Source: Actinomycetes bacterium (lineage in GTDB: Bacteria; Actinomycetota; Coriobacteriia; Coriobacteriales; Eggerthellaceae). Taken from it: DNA of 8,138 bases. Shown here piece after piece: positions 5,741-8,138 of this stretch. The position numbers and the translations under genes were made by a program. Location: the NCBI GenBank assembly GCA_023395755.1, contig JAEWYG010000043.1, positions 1 through 8,138 on the forward strand, read 5' to 3'. Positions within the stretch are counted from its first letter, which is position 1. Every line of letters begins with the position of its first letter. The notes under the pieces are model-generated. The model worked only from the letters and a program-made list of their open reading frames with translations. It was not told the DNA's origin and did no database searches.

Positions 5741-6700
5741 CTAAGCTCCAAGAATCTTAGCAGCTACTTGCTTTTTGCGACTCAAAACGCCGGGCATCCA
5801 CACGCCACCAGGGATGCATTCGATGTCGAACACACGATTGACTAATTCGCAGTCACCCTCACAAAGGAACTGACTACCTTCAGCAATAATATCGGTAACC
5901 ATAAGCAACACAAACTGATAGCCATGCTGCTCACGCAGGTTACGCATAAACTCGCGAGCTTCGTCCTCACGCTCTAAGGCTGCCGCAAGATCCACCGTCT
6001 CGTGCTGGGCAATAAGCACCGTAGCTTCGCCCGTCTGGAACTCCTTTGAGTCAGCGCACACGAACTCTTTGATAGGCATAGTACCTTCGCCTCCGCGCTG
6101 TTTGAACACCGCAAGGCCGAACTCCGTGGGATCGACCCCCACCTGAGCGGACAGCTTCTCCACGAGAGCGCGATCGGTGGCGGTAGCCGTGGGTGACTTC
6201 AGAATAACGGTGTCGGTAAGGATGGCCGACAAAAGCACCTTGGCAATGGACGTAGGCATTTCCACGTCATTACGCTCGAATTCCAGCGTAACAATGGATG
6301 CCGTGGAGCCCAAAGGCAGATTCAAAAACATGATGGGGCTCGCGGTGGTCATACCTCCGATGCGGTGATGGTCGATAATTTCAACAACCTCCGCGTCTTC
6401 AATACCATCGACCGCCTGACGTACCTCGTTGTGATCTACCAGCACCACGCGCTGCTTCGGCGCATCGCTTTTGGTAAACACATTCTCAACAAGACGAGGC
6501 TCCTCAATGCCGACACTCTCAAGCACCCAGGAGCTCTCCGGCGGCAGCGGGCCAAGACGAACCGGTTCGTATGCTTCCGGCTCTCCGTCGCCAGCGTCAC
6601 GACGCGCCAGCTCATTTTTCAGATACGCGTATCCGACTGCTGCGCTGATGGAATCGTTGTCGGGATTCTTGTGTCCAACGACGATGATGGGCTCGGCCAT
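5741..6700 (-). CDS. ppaC: Family II (Mn-dependent) inorganic pyrophosphatase
   Basis: This DHH-superfamily enzyme hydrolyses pyrophosphate to two phosphates in the cytoplasm, pulling biosynthetic reactions forward. The 319-residue product has the diagnostic GHKNPDNDSI (9-18; His10, Asp14, Asp16), VDHNE (88-92; Asp89), IDHHRIGG (109-116; the DHH motif), LTDT (161-164), and the C-terminal PGVLSRKKQV (303-312) whose Ser-Arg-Lys-Lys segment binds phosphate. No CBS or DRTGG regulatory insert is present, so it is the simple constitutive type. The frame stays open further upstream, but the ATG at 6700 places MAEPIIVVGH correctly and has AAGGAG at 6714..6709 with an 8-nt spacer. It is slightly longer than the usual 305-310 residues because of the DAGDGEPEAYEPV stretch (35-47). 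It leads a two-gene unit with the M20 peptidase. Confidence 0.96.
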   Translation of the reverse strand: MAEPIIVVGHKNPDNDSISAAVGYAYLKNELARRDAGDGEPEAYEPVRLGPLPPESSWVLESVGIEEPRLVENVFTKSDAPKQRVVLVDHNEVRQAVDGIEDAEVVEIIDHHRIGGMTTASPIMFLNLPLGSTASIVTLEFERNDVEMPTSIAKVLLSAILTDTVILKSPTATATDRALVEKLSAQVGVDPTEFGLAVFKQRGGEGTMPIKEFVCADSKEFQTGEATVLIAQHETVDLAAALEREDEAREFMRNLREQHGYQFVLLMVTDIIAEGSQFLCEGDCELVNRVFDIECIPGGVWMPGVLSRKKQVAAKILGA

Positions 6701-6722
6701 GGTGCTCGCTCCTTCGCATTGA

Positions 6723-6738
6723 TGCCCCGCGCAGGGCA
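6723..6738 (-). promoter_or_regulatory. Short hairpin just before the ppaC ribosome binding site
   Basis: TGCCC/GGGCA arms (6723-6727 and 6734-6738) with a 6-nt loop sit 8 nt upstream of the AAGGAG of ppaC, within its predicted leader. It may influence mRNA stability; no known regulatory RNA is recognised. Confidence 0.3.
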
Positions 6739-6749
6739 CGTTTGCTTTC

Positions 6750-6777
6750 TTTATAGATGGTTGGGTTCCCTCGCCAA
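6750..6777 (-). promoter_or_regulatory. Candidate promoter of the ppaC-peptidase unit
   Basis: On the minus strand: -35 TTGGCG (6777..6772, 4 of 6), a 16-nt spacer, and -10 TATAAA (6755..6750, 5 of 6). The start near 6743 would give a leader of about 43 nt. A perfect inverted repeat CAGGC/GCCTG with a 4-nt loop (6778-6791) abuts the -35 and could be a protein binding site. A second possible -10 TATACT (6813..6808) has no good -35. Confidence 0.5.
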
Positions 6778-6791
6778 CAGGCTCATGCCTG

Positions 6792-6954
6792 CAACGATAA
6801 CGCGACCAGTATAGCGCTGGTACAACAACCGATGCGCTTCCACAGCTGTTTAGCCGTCGAAAATCTCATAAACGCACGGTGGAAGGGGCCGCAAGCATGC
6901 GCTACGATAGCACCACCTTAAGAACTAAGCGGCACCTGCCTCGAAAGGAAACGC
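6792..6954. other. Rest of the divergent ppaC/serine dehydratase intergenic region
   Basis: The divergent gap is 254 bp in all. This part contains the inverted repeat ACCAG/CTGGT (6805-6809 and 6817-6821, 7-nt loop) and a GCTA/TAGC dyad with a 3-nt loop (6901-6911). For the plus-strand gene only a weak promoter candidate was found: TGGAAG (6880-6885), 17 nt, TACGAT (6903-6908). No tRNA or further gene is seen. Confidence 0.35.
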
Positions 6955-8138
6955 ATGGAAACGCTCGGTTTGACCGACATCATTGGCCCCATCATGGTGG
7001 GCCCCTCAAGTTCTCATACAGCAGGCGCTCTACGTATTGCTCGCATGGCAAAAAGCCTCTTAGCCGCTCCGCCGTCACAGGTGACCTTTACACTGTACGG
7101 GTCGCTTGCCTGCACGCAATCGGGACACGGCACCGACAAAGCGCTCGTAGCCGGACTCCTCGGAATGGCCCCCGACGATCTAGGCATCCGCAATTCTTTC
7201 GAGCGAGCCCATGAAACTGGCTTACGTTTCACGTTTATAGGCAATCCAGACAAAGCAGTAGATCACCCCAACACCGTAGATTTGTTTATTGAAGATAAGC
7301 AGGGCAATACCTTAGAGGTGCGTGGCGTCAGTATTGGTGGAGGCGCTGCTGTTATCAAACGCATTGATGGCATCGAGGTAGATATAACCGGCGAACACAC
7401 GAGCTTAGTGGTACGTCAGCGAGACGAAACGGGTGTACTAGCCCATATCGCTGGTTGTGTATCGGAATACGAAGTAAACATTGGCACCGCACGAATGTTT
7501 CGCACGCGACGCGGATCGGGAGCATACACGGTGCTCGAAGTAGATGGGACACTCCCTCGCGCGGTGAAGGAATGCATTGAACGGCATCCGGCCGTGCATG
7601 ACGTGCGCATCGTGCCAGCAGACAGCCCCACAGGCAAACTCATGGACCCCCATCCTCCATCGGCTGAAGAAGCCGAACGACGCTTCTCAACATGCGATTT
7701 TACTACCGGTGCCGAACTGCTTGCACGCTGCAACGAACAGAAGGGCTCTCTTGCCGATGTATTCTTGGCGCGAGAAGAAGCGCTCGATGCGTTGGACGGA
7801 TGTCGCTGCGATGCTTACACCTATGTCAACCGGGCTTTAGCTGTTATGCGAGCTTCGGCAACCGAACCCTTGCGTGAACCCGTACTGTCAATGGGAGGTC
7901 TTATTGGCGGCGAAGCGCGCAAAGTGCACGCCGCCCGCGAACAGGGAACTTCTGTCGTCGACAAACTTACGGGACGCGCGATGGAGTTTGCTCTTGCCGT
8001 ATTAGAAACGAATGCCTCAATGGGTCGTATTGTAGCCGCGCCCACCGCAGGCTCATCGGGTGTCGTGCCCGGTGTACTATTGGCTTTAGAAGAAGAGCGG
8101 GGTTACGACACCAAGGTACTGCAAAAGGGTTTGTTGGC
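6955..8138 (+). CDS. sdaA: Single-chain iron-sulfur L-serine dehydratase (3' end cut)
   Basis: The enzyme deaminates L-serine to pyruvate and ammonia using a [4Fe-4S] cluster instead of PLP. The visible 394 residues hold, in order: a beta domain (1-146) starting GLTDIIGPIMVGPSSSHTAG, with the SSSHT signature at 18-22 and GSLACTQSGHGTD (49-61); an ACT domain (about 148-220), LVVRQRDETGVLAHIAG...VNIGTARMFR; a linker (221-245); and the alpha domain from about 246, with MGGLIGGEARKVHAAR (313-328) and APTAGSSGVVPG (362-373). In Bacillus these are two proteins, SdaAB and SdaAA; here they form one chain. The cluster-binding cysteines of the alpha domain should lie past the right edge. The ATG at 6955 follows AAAGGA (6944-6949) with a 5-nt spacer. 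The frame is open to the window end, so no stop is seen. It is transcribed divergently from ppaC. Confidence 0.95.
   Translation, partial: METLGLTDIIGPIMVGPSSSHTAGALRIARMAKSLLAAPPSQVTFTLYGSLACTQSGHGTDKALVAGLLGMAPDDLGIRNSFERAHETGLRFTFIGNPDKAVDHPNTVDLFIEDKQGNTLEVRGVSIGGGAAVIKRIDGIEVDITGEHTSLVVRQRDETGVLAHIAGCVSEYEVNIGTARMFRTRRGSGAYTVLEVDGTLPRAVKECIERHPAVHDVRIVPADSPTGKLMDPHPPSAEEAERRFSTCDFTTGAELLARCNEQKGSLADVFLAREEALDALDGCRCDAYTYVNRALAVMRASATEPLREPVLSMGGLIGGEARKVHAAREQGTSVVDKLTGRAMEFALAVLETNASMGRIVAAPTAGSSGVVPGVLLALEEERGYDTKVLQKGLL

Noticed and set aside
5740..5751. TTG start adding four residues to the M20 peptidase
   Set aside because: ATG 5739 has a well-placed GGAG; the TTG would overlap that site and has none of its own.
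6701..6739. Extended ppaC start adding 13 residues
   Set aside because: The conserved N-terminus begins at MAEPIIVVGHKNPD and AAGGAG precedes ATG 6700 at the right spacing.
6880..6908. Promoter for the serine dehydratase gene (TGGAAG, 17 nt, TACGAT)
   Set aside because: Only 3 and 4 of 6 matches with no extended -10; too weak to call as a feature.
1..8138. CRISPR array, insertion sequence, prophage or tRNA/rRNA gene
   Set aside because: No spaced direct repeats, transposase motifs, terminal inverted repeats, phage genes or cloverleaf-like segments were seen on either strand.

Overview
The window looks like a stretch of chromosome from a Gram-positive actinobacterium, most likely of the class Coriobacteriia (Eggerthella/Slackia/Cryptobacterium-type). 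The reasons are moderate GC with many ATG/GTG/TTG starts behind strong GGAGG-type ribosome binding sites, an actinobacterial-looking S7/S12/EF-G set, a family II (Mn-dependent) pyrophosphatase, and a one-chain, ACT-containing iron-sulfur serine dehydratase. The lineage is an inference from gene style and was not tested by a search.

Layout, right to left on the minus strand. Positions 6700 to 4627 hold a two-gene unit: the family II inorganic pyrophosphatase (ppaC) and an M20 PepT-like metallopeptidase, whose start codon lies one base past the pyrophosphatase stop. Positions 4530 to 3602 hold a compact type II toxin-antitoxin module. It has a RelB/DinJ-like ribbon-helix-helix antitoxin, then a PIN-domain toxin overlapping it by ATGA, behind a perfect 33-bp palindrome that covers an extended -10 promoter. 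Positions 3495 to 1 hold the str ribosomal operon, rpsL-rpsG-fusA, which runs straight into rpsJ, the first gene of the S10 operon, with no tuf gene between. It is driven by a clear sigma70-type promoter with a structured leader of about 125 nt. rpsJ is cut by the left window edge.

On the plus strand, from 6955 to the right edge, is the first part (394 codons) of a single-chain L-serine dehydratase with a beta domain, an ACT domain and the beginning of the alpha domain. It is divergent from ppaC.

The core is housekeeping: translation machinery, pyrophosphate removal, peptide turnover and serine catabolism. The accessory piece is the toxin-antitoxin module between the peptidase gene and the str promoter. 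The most interesting signals are the palindrome with a possible read-through switch on antitoxin translation, the unusual RelB/DinJ-PIN pairing, the str-S10 junction lacking tuf, the structured rpsL-rpsG spacer, and the fused serine dehydratase. I did not find a large undescribed system here.
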